Notes under the pieces: model-generated
The model's database searches: none
The model's input: only the letters and a program-made list of their open reading frames with translations
What the model was told of the DNA's origin: nothing
Program-made: the position numbers and the translations under genes
Part shown: piece by piece, positions 44,521 through 52,296 of the stretch
Layout of the letters: each line of letters begins with the position of its first letter
Position numbering within the stretch: the stretch's first letter is position 1
Assembly (NCBI RefSeq): GCF_900128495.1
Contig: NZ_LT635801.1
Location: 1,189,997-1,253,996, forward strand
Direction: 5' to 3'
DNA: 64,000 nt
From: Bacteroides ilei
GTDB taxonomy: Bacteria > Bacteroidota > Bacteroidia > Bacteroidales > Bacteroidaceae

Positions 44521-45672
44521 ATGGATTCTACATATATATTCTTACAGAACTATTGGTGGTTCTTGGTCTCTTTGCTTGGAGCAATATTGGTGTTCCTGTT
44601 GTTCGTGCAGGGAGGAAATTCGCTGTTGTTCCGTTTGGGACGTACAGACGAAGAACGTACGCTGCTGGTTAATTCAACCGGGAGGAAATGGGAATTTACT
44701 TTCACTACATTGGTGACGTTTGGCGGCGCTTTCTTTGCTTCTTTCCCTTTGTTCTACAGTACAAGTTTTGGTGGTGCATATTGGTTATGGATGATTATTC
44801 TCTTTAGCTTTGTATTACAGGCCGTGTCTTATGAATTTCAGTCAAAATTGGGAAATCTGTTAGGTAAACGTACTTACCAGTATTTTTTGGTTGTTAACGG
44901 AGTGGTCGGTCCTGTATTGTTAGGAGCTGCTGTAGCTACATTCTTCAACGGGTCTAACTTTATTGTAGATAAGGTGAACATGACCGATAGGATGATGCCT
45001 GTAATCAGTAGTTGGGCTAACGGATGGCACGGACTGGATGCATTCGGTGACCCTTGGAACCTGATTCTAGGTCTGGCTGTATTTTTCCTGGCCCGTCTAT
45101 TGGGAAATCTTTATTTCATCAATAATATACGTGACAATGAACTGATTCCACGTTGTCGTCGTCAACTGATCAGTGATGCCGTTCCTTTCCTTGTGTTCTT
45201 TTTGGCTTTTGTTATCCGTACATTATTGAAAGATGGTTTTGCCGTAGTTGCAGAGACTGGTGAGATTGTTATGGAGCCGTATAAATATTTTCATAATCTG
45301 ACAGCTATGCCGGTTTTGTTGATTGTGTTCCTAGTGGGTGTTGTCGGTGTGTTGTATGGATTAGGTATGAGTATATTTAAGACGTCGTATACCAAAGGAA
45401 TCTGGTTCTCTGGCATAGGGACTGTATTGACAGTTCTGGCTTTGTTGCTATCTGTGGGATATAATGATACAGCTTATTATCCGTCTGTGGCCGACATACA
45501 AAGTTCATTGACGTTGGCGAACAGCTGCTCCAGTAAATTTACGTTGAAGACAATGGCATATGTTTCTATTCTGGTTCCGTTTGTCTTGGCTTATATCGTT
45601 TATGCCTGGAGGGCTATAGATAATAAACCGATAACATCTAAAGAGTTGAAAGAAGACGAACATGCTTATTGA
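44521..45672 (+). CDS. cydB: Cytochrome bd ubiquinol oxidase subunit II
   Basis: CydB is the partner subunit without the main haem ligands. The N terminus has NYWWFLVSLLGAILVFLLFVQGG, with the following NSTGRKWEFTFTTLVTFGGAFFASFPLFYSTSFGGAYWLW typical of CydB. About eight membrane segments are visible, and 383 residues is normal. It ends the operon; a bidirectional terminator follows at 45705-45738. Confidence 0.95.
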   Translation: MDSTYIFLQNYWWFLVSLLGAILVFLLFVQGGNSLLFRLGRTDEERTLLVNSTGRKWEFTFTTLVTFGGAFFASFPLFYSTSFGGAYWLWMIILFSFVLQAVSYEFQSKLGNLLGKRTYQYFLVVNGVVGPVLLGAAVATFFNGSNFIVDKVNMTDRMMPVISSWANGWHGLDAFGDPWNLILGLAVFFLARLLGNLYFINNIRDNELIPRCRRQLISDAVPFLVFFLAFVIRTLLKDGFAVVAETGEIVMEPYKYFHNLTAMPVLLIVFLVGVVGVLYGLGMSIFKTSYTKGIWFSGIGTVLTVLALLLSVGYNDTAYYPSVADIQSSLTLANSCSSKFTLKTMAYVSILVPFVLAYIVYAWRAIDNKPITSKELKEDEHAY

Positions 45673-45704
45673 TTTGTATTCCGTCTGATTGTGTTATAAT
45701 AGGA

Positions 45705-45738
45705 AAATCCCCGGTTCAATGATGAACTGGGGATTTTT
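45705..45738. terminator. Bidirectional terminator after cydB
   Basis: AAATCCCCGGTTCA (45705-45718) pairs with TGAACTGGGGATTT (45723-45736) around ATGA with one G-U pair, with A and T runs on its two sides. It lies between convergent genes. Confidence 0.88.
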
Positions 45739-45785
45739 CCATTCTGTTGCATATTTTTCGCAGATCTGTTCCGCGCTTTCGTTTT

Positions 45786-46334
45786 TCATGGGTTTTGAGG
45801 GCCTTGGTGGTGGCATCCGGCCTTGCCACATGGCTTTTCATGTCCTCCTTGCTGTGCCATGGGATTTTTGAACTGGCGTTTTCCTTTGGGACCCATTATG
45901 CCAGGACGGCCATGATTGCAGAATAATTTTTCCAGTTGGCGTGCATTCAAGATTTTTTTGAACTTATTGTAATAAGTTTCTTTTGTCTCGATTGCCTTTT
46001 TCTGCATGGCAAAACATGCTTCCATTCTCTTGCAGAGGTCCTCATCGGTCATTTCGTTTCTTTTGGGACATTCTCCTTTTTTCATTTCTTTTTTGCAATC
46101 CGGACGGCATTGTTTCATTGCTTCTATATATTCTTTATATAGAGAAGCGAATTTTTCGGATGTCTTGTCATCCAGCATCAGTTCACGTTCCATCCGTTCG
46201 ATTCTCATTTCAATCCGCTCTTCTTGGGTGAGTTGTTTTCTTTGAGGAGCTTTAGAGTCTGGTTGTGCAAATACACTACTGCTGCAGCATATTGCTGCAA
46301 TAACCAAAGTTGAAAGTATACGACTTTTTTTCAT
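45786..46334 (-). CDS. Cys/His-rich periplasmic protein (Spy/CpxP-like)
   Basis: A 182-residue protein with a signal peptide ending in SSVFAQ (about residue 23). The mature part is helical and charged, with LTQEERIEMRIERMERELMLDDKTSEKFASLYKEY and a second helical segment from ETYYNKFKKIL, which resembles the LTxxQ-type helices of Spy/CpxP periplasmic proteins. It is unusually rich in Cys (CRPDC, GEC, CFAMQ, CNHG) and ends in a Met/Gly/His-rich tail (HEKPCGKAGCHHQGPQNP). That suggests metal binding. No sigma factor or sensor adjoins it. Function is unproven. Confidence 0.7.
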   Translation of the reverse strand: MKKSRILSTLVIAAICCSSSVFAQPDSKAPQRKQLTQEERIEMRIERMERELMLDDKTSEKFASLYKEYIEAMKQCRPDCKKEMKKGECPKRNEMTDEDLCKRMEACFAMQKKAIETKETYYNKFKKILNARQLEKLFCNHGRPGIMGPKGKRQFKNPMAQQGGHEKPCGKAGCHHQGPQNP

Positions 46335-46370
46335 ACGTTCTGAATTTTTTATAAGTTCTACTTTAGCGCG

Positions 46371-46393
46371 CTTTCTGGTGGTTTGACAGAAAG
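46371..46393. promoter_or_regulatory. Inverted repeat upstream of the Cys/His-rich gene
   Basis: CTTTCTG (46371-46377) and CAGAAAG (46387-46393) with a 9-base spacer, 37-59 bases before the start at 46334. A possible operator. Confidence 0.3.
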
Positions 46394-46475
46394 TTGGGAT
46401 AAAGGTTTATTTGAATAACAAAATTTAATCTTCGGAAACATAATGTAAAGAAAGGGTAGAGATTCCTTTCCTATA

Positions 46476-48125
46476 TCATGTTATTGAGAATCCGGATTCT
46501 TTGATAATGTGCATTTTTTTTCCTGTTACCGGATGGATGAAACTCAGTTCTGTTGCATGCAGATAAAGACGGTCGGATTTTTTTCCGTAAAGCTCATCTC
46601 CTTTAATGGGGCAGTTCAATCCTTGGTTATGAGCTGCATGTACACGCAATTGATGTGTCCTTCCTGTTTGGGGATAGAATGACACCAGGGTTTCATCAGG
46701 TGTTTTTTCCAACACTTTATAGAGTGTGACAGCCGGTTTTCCATATTCGTAGTCTACTCTTTGGCGGGGACGGTCATTGATGTCCGGACAAAGGGGGAGT
46801 GTTATTTTTCCTTCATTGTCGGGAACGTTTCCTTCCAGGATTGCCGTGTACCGTTTCTTGATTTTTCTGGTTTCAAAGAGGGCTTGCAGCTGTTGATGGA
46901 TATTCTTGTCTTTGGCTGCCAGCATCAGGCCGGATGTAGCCATGTCGAGCCTATGGACAATGAGTGGGCCGGTAGCATGAGGATACAGTCTATGCAGGCG
47001 TTGGCTTACTGAATCAAGGTTGTCTTTGCCAGGGACAGACAACATGCCAGCAGGCTTGTTAATGACGACAATCCATTCATCTTCGTAGATAATTTCGAGG
47101 GGAGTGTCCTTGTGTATGTTTTCTGCCAGCGGATTTTTTTCAACCTTGAGTCCTATCAGCATATGTTTCAGTATAGGTTCGCATTTGCTTTTACAGGAAG
47201 GGTAGAAGTGTCCTTCATGGCGGATTTCATCTTTCGGCGACATTCCCCACCAGAACTCTCCCATAGCCAGTGGTTCTAACCGGTGCAGATAGGCAAATTG
47301 CAGGAGTTTGGGTAGGGCACATTCACCGGCACCGGCCGGCGGGGTCTTTTGTGGTGTATCTTTGAATATTTCACAAAGATCCTTTATTTCACCTTTTGCA
47401 TTGAGAATGTGGAACTGTTCGAACAGTTGTTGCTGCAGACGGGCAGAGCGCTTCCGCCGTTCCTGCTTCAATTGGTCAATTGTCTTTTCAATTGTCTGAA
47501 GCTTTTCTGTGTAGACATTAATTTCGTCTTTCATCCTTCTTTCCATCCGTTTATACTCTGCTTTCTGGAACTGGCTTTCCCTTTCCATCCGTTTCAGTTC
47601 TGTTTCATCAACTCCTTGAGCCCTTTTCTTTTCGCGTTCTGCCTTGGCTTCTTTCAGTGCGTGTTTGGCTTTGCTTAATTGTTGTTCTGCCATAGATGTT
47701 GTTTCGGCTAACGTTGTGCGTGCAGACTGGTATTCCATGCTTTCTTCCATCTTTTTGATTTGCATGTTGATGGCAGAGATGTTGGCTTCCTCTATACGGA
47801 AAAATCCGTCGGGTTTCAGAAGGTCATATATGGGAGGAACGAAAAAGTCATGCAGGTTACTTCCCGCCAGGTTACCGGAAAACGCGGCTAGATATCCGAT
47901 CTGGCCGTTGGAGGTACGTACCACAAGTACACCGAACATTTTTCCGGCGTGCAGTTCTTCTTCCCAGTCAGTACGGCTTCTTAAATAGGCTTGTACTTCA
48001 TCGGCTGCCAGTATCGTCAATTTATGGGGCGTGTAGTGAAATGGAAAGGTAAAAGCAACCGGCAAGGGAATACCAGTTATTTTGTGAGAAAACCGATGGA
48101 TATAATCAGTATACAGCATTACCAT
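46476..48125 (-). CDS. RluA-family pseudouridine synthase with a long N-terminal extension
   Basis: The C-terminal part (from about residue 345) is an RluA-type pseudouridine synthase: IIYEDEWIVVINKPAGMLSVPG, the catalytic HRLDMATSGLM and the FYPQTGRTHQLRVHAAH motif. The preceding 340 residues are an extension with a charged coiled coil at about 125-225 (KAEREKKRAQGVDETELKRM and onward) and a Cys stretch (YPSCKSKCEP near 295). Extended RluA proteins of about 550 residues are known in Bacteroidota and gammaproteobacteria and act on rRNA and tRNA. The target here is not certain. It lies 8 bases after ispE, so the two are probably one operon. Confidence 0.9.
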   Translation of the reverse strand: MVMLYTDYIHRFSHKITGIPLPVAFTFPFHYTPHKLTILAADEVQAYLRSRTDWEEELHAGKMFGVLVVRTSNGQIGYLAAFSGNLAGSNLHDFFVPPIYDLLKPDGFFRIEEANISAINMQIKKMEESMEYQSARTTLAETTSMAEQQLSKAKHALKEAKAEREKKRAQGVDETELKRMERESQFQKAEYKRMERRMKDEINVYTEKLQTIEKTIDQLKQERRKRSARLQQQLFEQFHILNAKGEIKDLCEIFKDTPQKTPPAGAGECALPKLLQFAYLHRLEPLAMGEFWWGMSPKDEIRHEGHFYPSCKSKCEPILKHMLIGLKVEKNPLAENIHKDTPLEIIYEDEWIVVINKPAGMLSVPGKDNLDSVSQRLHRLYPHATGPLIVHRLDMATSGLMLAAKDKNIHQQLQALFETRKIKKRYTAILEGNVPDNEGKITLPLCPDINDRPRQRVDYEYGKPAVTLYKVLEKTPDETLVSFYPQTGRTHQLRVHAAHNQGLNCPIKGDELYGKKSDRLYLHATELSFIHPVTGKKMHIIKESGFSIT

Positions 48126-48133
48126 AACTGGAT

Positions 48134-48958
48134 TCAGATCATTTCACGTTGGCGGCAGAAACAGCCGGCAAAGATTTCATCTACGTTCTCTATGTGCTTC
48201 TTGAAAAGTCCGTACACCGCCGATCCGGATCCCGACATGGATGCATAGATGGCGCCCATATCGTACAGTTTGTCTTTGATGGCTGCAATTTCCGGATATT
48301 TGGCAAAGACGCTGTTTTCAAAATCATTTTTCATGTGATCCTTCCAGGTGTCTACGGGCATCTGTATCACTTCCTTCAATGATATATCCGGATATTTGGG
48401 ATGGATATGTGCAAAAGCGTCCCGTGTCGAGACAAAAATATTGGGTTTGACCAGAATGATATGATAACCGTTTAAAGACAATTGTATACGTTCAAATATA
48501 TTTCCTATGCCTGTAGCGAATACGGGCTGGTTCTGGATAAAGAAGGCGCAGTCGGCTCCTAACTGTGCGGCGTATTCTTCCATTTCGGACAGTGTCATGC
48601 CGAGGCGGAATTTCTCGTTCAGGACTTTGATCATAAAGGCACAGTCGGAAGAGCCTCCTCCTAATCCTGCACCGGTAGGTATGTGTTTGAACAGGTGGAT
48701 GTCTACGGGAGGCATTTTGTATTTCTCACTCAATAATTTGTAAGCCTTTACTACCAGATTCTGTTCTGGATCTCCGTCAATGGCTGTTCCGCTAAGTCGT
48801 AACCTGTATGGCAGAGGGCTGTTCTCGAGTCGGTTTACTTCCAATGCATCTTGTAGGTTGATAGGATAGAAAATGGTTTCCAGATTGTGGTAACCGTCAG
48901 AGCGTTTTTCAATAATATTTAATCCAAAATTTATTTTGGCGTTCGGAAAAGTAATCAT
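48134..48958 (-). CDS. ispE: 4-diphosphocytidyl-2-C-methyl-D-erythritol kinase
   Basis: IspE phosphorylates CDP-methylerythritol in the MEP route to isoprenoids. This GHMP kinase starts with [33 protein letters not shown], has the ATP motif [16 protein letters not shown] near residue 91, and ends with the [14 protein letters not shown] motif. The length of 274 residues is normal. A -7 box is at 48984-48991 on the minus strand. Confidence 0.96.
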   Translation of the reverse strand: MITFPNAKINFGLNIIEKRSDGYHNLETIFYPINLQDALEVNRLENSPLPYRLRLSGTAIDGDPEQNLVVKAYKLLSEKYKMPPVDIHLFKHIPTGAGLGGGSSDCAFMIKVLNEKFRLGMTLSEMEEYAAQLGADCAFFIQNQPVFATGIGNIFERIQLSLNGYHIILVKPNIFVSTRDAFAHIHPKYPDISLKEVIQMPVDTWKDHMKNDFENSVFAKYPEIAAIKDKLYDMGAIYASMSGSGSAVYGLFKKHIENVDEIFAGCFCRQREMI

Positions 48959-48983
48959 AATGTATGTGTGTTTTTTATTTTTT

Positions 48984-48991
48984 CAAAGATA
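48984..48991 (-). promoter_or_regulatory. -7 box for ispE-rluA
   Basis: TATCTTTG on the minus strand, 25 bases before the ispE start; no clear upstream box. Confidence 0.5.
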
Positions 48992-49173
48992 TAAAAACTA
49001 CTCTGATTACCGAATGGATTTATGAGAAATAATATAAACAGACGGGAATAAGGGAAATGATTGGGATATGGCAATATCATTATCGGTCGTTTTTCATTCA
49101 AAGCAACTGTCCGGCACATTTTCTGGTTTGATGTAAAAATCTATAAATATGATTCATATACTGGAAGTATTTG

Positions 49174-49200
49174 TATCTTTGTTTGCGGGATTCTCCCGCA
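49174..49200 (+). promoter_or_regulatory. -7 box and 5'-end hairpin of the serine hydrolase gene
   Basis: TATCTTTG (49174-49181) is followed at once by TGCGGGA-TTC-TCCCGCA (49184-49200). The mRNA would begin with or just inside this hairpin, 28 bases before the ATG. It may protect the transcript from decay. Confidence 0.5.
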
Positions 49201-49228
49201 AATTAAAATGCTTTACAAGTAGTCTTAT

Positions 49229-50545
49229 ATGAAAAAGAAATATATTGTATCAGTATCCGTCATTGTTGTTCTTGTCTTTATATGTGTAGTGGGAGTTTCT
49301 TCTTTTTCTTCTGTGGAAGATACTGCAGCCAGTGTCCCTGTGGATGATGAACCGGAACAGATTCATCTGAATGAAATGTTGACTAACCGGTTGTCCGATT
49401 GTGAGGAGCTGCAGAAAATGGACCGGGATATTGAACGTTTTATGCGGAAGTGGGGGATAAAGGGAGTTTCTCTGGCGGTTTCCCGTAATGATTCCTTGCT
49501 TTATGCCAAAGGCTATGGATGGGCCGAGGAGGAGAAAGGTATCAGGATGGAGCCTTCACATATTCTCCGTATGGCATCTGTATCCAAACTGGTCACGGCT
49601 GTGGGGATTATGAAGTTGCAGGAAGAAAAGAAGCTGAAACTTACTGACAAGGTTTTCGGGCCTTCCGGAATCTTGAACGATACGGCTTATGCCGGTTCCA
49701 TCCGCGATAAACGGTATTATAAGATTTCGGTCGAAGACCTGTTGCGTCATAGAGCCGGATTTACCAACCGTCAGGGTGATCCGATGTTCTCTACACGGTA
49801 TATTATGATCGGCAATAATCTGACTTCTGCTCCAGATCATGAAACTTTGTTGAAAATTATTTTAAGGCGGTCATTGCGGTACGATCCGGGAACCTGGCAG
49901 CGTTATTCTAATTTCGGGTATCTGTTATTGTCTATGATTATAGAAAAGGTGTCGGGGATGGATTATGAAACATTCATGAGGAAAGAAGTGCTTGAACCGG
50001 CAGGTTGCTTTGACTTTCGTATTGCCGGAAATTATTATAAGGACAAGTATCCGAATGAAGTGAAATATTATGTGCATGATAAGGCAGGACTGGTCGATGA
50101 ATATAATAACAGCGGGAATCAGGTTGAACGTTGTTATGGAGGAAATGATGTCCATAATCTGGCAGGAGCCGGCGCTTGGTGTGCTTCGGCTGCAGAAATA
50201 TGTAGGCTGGTGGCTTCGGTCGATATGGACTCTGTTGTCCCGGATATACTGGACCGCCGGAGTATAGAGGCTATGACTGCCTATATAGACAGGAGTACTT
50301 TCCCGTTGGGATGGGCCGATGTGAAGAAGAATGGAGAGTGGGTGAGAAGCGGGACCTTGTCGGGTACAAGTGCGTTGGTAAAGCGTTACAAAGACGGTGA
50401 ATGTTGGGTTCTGATTACGAATACGAGTACATGGAGAGGCCCCTATTTTACCAGGGAAACAGCTAAACTGTTTGAAATGTGCAGAAGAAAATACGGTGCT
50501 TTGTTCCCTAATCGGAATCTTTTCGAGTCGGATAATCCGGTCTGA
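49229..50545 (+). CDS. Serine hydrolase of the class C beta-lactamase/DD-peptidase family
   Basis: An N-terminal hydrophobic segment (residues 4-26) anchors or exports the protein. The active-site motifs are S117-V-S-K120, Y226-S-N228 and R373-S-G375; the third is normally K or H-S/T-G, so the basic residue is Arg here. GxxxLxxMIIEKVSGMDYETFMRKEVLEPAG after the second motif is typical of the PF00144 family, which includes beta-lactamases, carboxypeptidases and esterases. The 438 residues are common for the periplasmic members. Which substrate it uses cannot be read from sequence. Confidence 0.88.
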   Translation: MKKKYIVSVSVIVVLVFICVVGVSSFSSVEDTAASVPVDDEPEQIHLNEMLTNRLSDCEELQKMDRDIERFMRKWGIKGVSLAVSRNDSLLYAKGYGWAEEEKGIRMEPSHILRMASVSKLVTAVGIMKLQEEKKLKLTDKVFGPSGILNDTAYAGSIRDKRYYKISVEDLLRHRAGFTNRQGDPMFSTRYIMIGNNLTSAPDHETLLKIILRRSLRYDPGTWQRYSNFGYLLLSMIIEKVSGMDYETFMRKEVLEPAGCFDFRIAGNYYKDKYPNEVKYYVHDKAGLVDEYNNSGNQVERCYGGNDVHNLAGAGAWCASAAEICRLVASVDMDSVVPDILDRRSIEAMTAYIDRSTFPLGWADVKKNGEWVRSGTLSGTSALVKRYKDGECWVLITNTSTWRGPYFTRETAKLFEMCRRKYGALFPNRNLFESDNPV

Positions 50546-50605
50546 AATACGTTCCGTCATACAGATATTTCTAAGGGTATTGAGACTCCGGTTCTATAAA
50601 TTGCT

Positions 50606-50613
50606 TATCTTTG
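50606..50613 (+). promoter_or_regulatory. -7 box for dnaB
   Basis: TATCTTTG, 23 bases before the dnaB ATG. The nearest TTG (50580-50582) is 23 bases upstream. Confidence 0.55.
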
Positions 50614-50636
50614 CCCCACTTTAAGTTAATTGATAC

Positions 50637-52202
50637 ATGGCAGAAACAAGAAGAACGACCCGTGTTCCCAAGGCTACAAAGACGAAACCGGTAGACGAAT
50701 ACGGACATTTGCAACCACAGGCTCCCGAACTGGAAGAAGCGGTATTGGGAGCATTGATGATAGAGAAGGACGCTTATTCGTTGGTGAGTGAGATTCTTCG
50801 TCCCGAATCTTTCTATGAACACCGTAACCAGCTGATTTACGCTGCTATTACAGATCTGGCTATCCAGCAGAAGCCGATCGATATATTGACTGTGACCGAA
50901 CAGTTGCGGTCTCGGGGTGATTTGGAGGAAGTAGGAGGACCTTTCTATATTACCCAGCTCAGTGGTAAGGTCGCTTCTTCAGCCCACATCGAATATCATG
51001 CGCGTATCATAGCCCAGAAGTTCCTGGCCCGTGAACTGATATCCTTTACCAGTAATATTCAGACAAAGGCTTTTGACGAGACGCAGGATGTTGATGATTT
51101 GATGCAGGAAGCCGAAGGCAAGCTGTTTGAGATATCTCAGCAGAATATGAAAAAGGATTATACTCAGATTAATCCGGTTATTCAGGAAGCTTACGAGATG
51201 CTTCAGAAGGCTGCTGCACGTACCGATGGTCTGAGTGGTCTTTCCAGCGGCTTTCATCAGTTGGATAAGATGACGTCCGGATGGCAGAATTCCGACCTGA
51301 TTATCATTGCGGCCCGTCCGGCGATGGGTAAGACGGCTTTTGTTCTTTCCATGGCGAAGAATATGGCGGTGAATAACAAGGTCCCGGTGGCTCTTTTCTC
51401 TCTTGAAATGAGTAATGTCCAGCTGGTCAACCGTCTGATTGTGAATGTCTGTGAAATTCCTGGTGAGAAGATCAAGAGCGGACAGCTGGCTCCGTATGAG
51501 TGGGGACAGTTGGACTATAAGATAAAGGAACTGTATGACGCTCCGCTTTATGTGGATGATACTCCTTCCCTGTCGGTATTCGAACTTCGTACCAAGGCCC
51601 GCCGTCTGGTGCGCGAACATGGGGTGAAGATCATAATCATCGACTACCTTCAGCTGATGAACGCAAGCGGAATGTCGTATGGCAGCCGTCAGGAAGAGGT
51701 CAGCACCATATCCCGTTCCTTGAAGGGACTGGCGAAGGAACTCAATATTCCTATTGTAGCGTTGAGCCAGCTGAACCGTGGGGTGGAGAACCGTGAAGGT
51801 ATTGAAGGCAAGCGGCCGCAGCTGAGTGATTTGCGTGAATCGGGAGCCATTGAGCAGGATGCCGATATGGTATGCTTCATACATCGTCCTGAATATTATA
51901 AGATTTATACCGATGATAAAGGGAATGACCTTCATGGTATGGCGGAAATCATTATTGCCAAGCACCGTAACGGTGCCGTGGGAGATGTGCTCCTGCGTTT
52001 CCGTGCCGAATTCGCCCGTTTCCAGAATCCGGATGACGATATGATTGTGCCGATGCCGGGTGAGGAGAATGCAGCACCCGTACTCCGTTCGAAAATGAAT
52101 GACGGAGGAGGGCAGAGTTTTGTTCCGCCACCACCTTCGGTAGAAGATATGTCGCAACCGGCGAATCCTTTTGGAGGGCCGGTCAATGAGGTTCCGTTCT
52201 GA
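50637..52202 (+). CDS. dnaB: Replicative DNA helicase
   Basis: DnaB is the hexameric fork helicase. The N-terminal domain (PQAPELEEAVLGALMIEKDAY, about residues 25-130) binds primase. The RecA-like core has Walker A ARPAMGKTAFVLSMAKN near 222-238, ALFSLEMS, IIIDYLQLM (Walker B) and SDLRESGAIEQDADMV with the arginine-finger region. The C terminus is a Gly/Pro/Asn-rich tail. The length of 521 residues is normal, and no intein is present. Confidence 0.97.
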   Translation: MAETRRTTRVPKATKTKPVDEYGHLQPQAPELEEAVLGALMIEKDAYSLVSEILRPESFYEHRNQLIYAAITDLAIQQKPIDILTVTEQLRSRGDLEEVGGPFYITQLSGKVASSAHIEYHARIIAQKFLARELISFTSNIQTKAFDETQDVDDLMQEAEGKLFEISQQNMKKDYTQINPVIQEAYEMLQKAAARTDGLSGLSSGFHQLDKMTSGWQNSDLIIIAARPAMGKTAFVLSMAKNMAVNNKVPVALFSLEMSNVQLVNRLIVNVCEIPGEKIKSGQLAPYEWGQLDYKIKELYDAPLYVDDTPSLSVFELRTKARRLVREHGVKIIIIDYLQLMNASGMSYGSRQEEVSTISRSLKGLAKELNIPIVALSQLNRGVENREGIEGKRPQLSDLRESGAIEQDADMVCFIHRPEYYKIYTDDKGNDLHGMAEIIIAKHRNGAVGDVLLRFRAEFARFQNPDDDMIVPMPGEENAAPVLRSKMNDGGGQSFVPPPPSVEDMSQPANPFGGPVNEVPF

Positions 52203-52232
52203 TACGGATGAATAAAAAAGGGAACTCTCCTG

Positions 52233-52261
52233 TTGTATACCAAATATTTGTATTAAATTTG
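52233..52261 (+). promoter_or_regulatory. pheT promoter
   Basis: TTG (52233-52235), 18 bases, TAAATTTG (52254-52261), 35 bases before the pheT ATG. Confidence 0.6.
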
Positions 52262-52296
52262 CACATCATTTCTAGAAATACATAAAACTATACCAT

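Noticed and set aside
50979..52157. A 392-codon open frame on the minus strand
   Set aside because: It lies wholly antisense to dnaB, whose motifs are complete; composition is that of a shadow frame.
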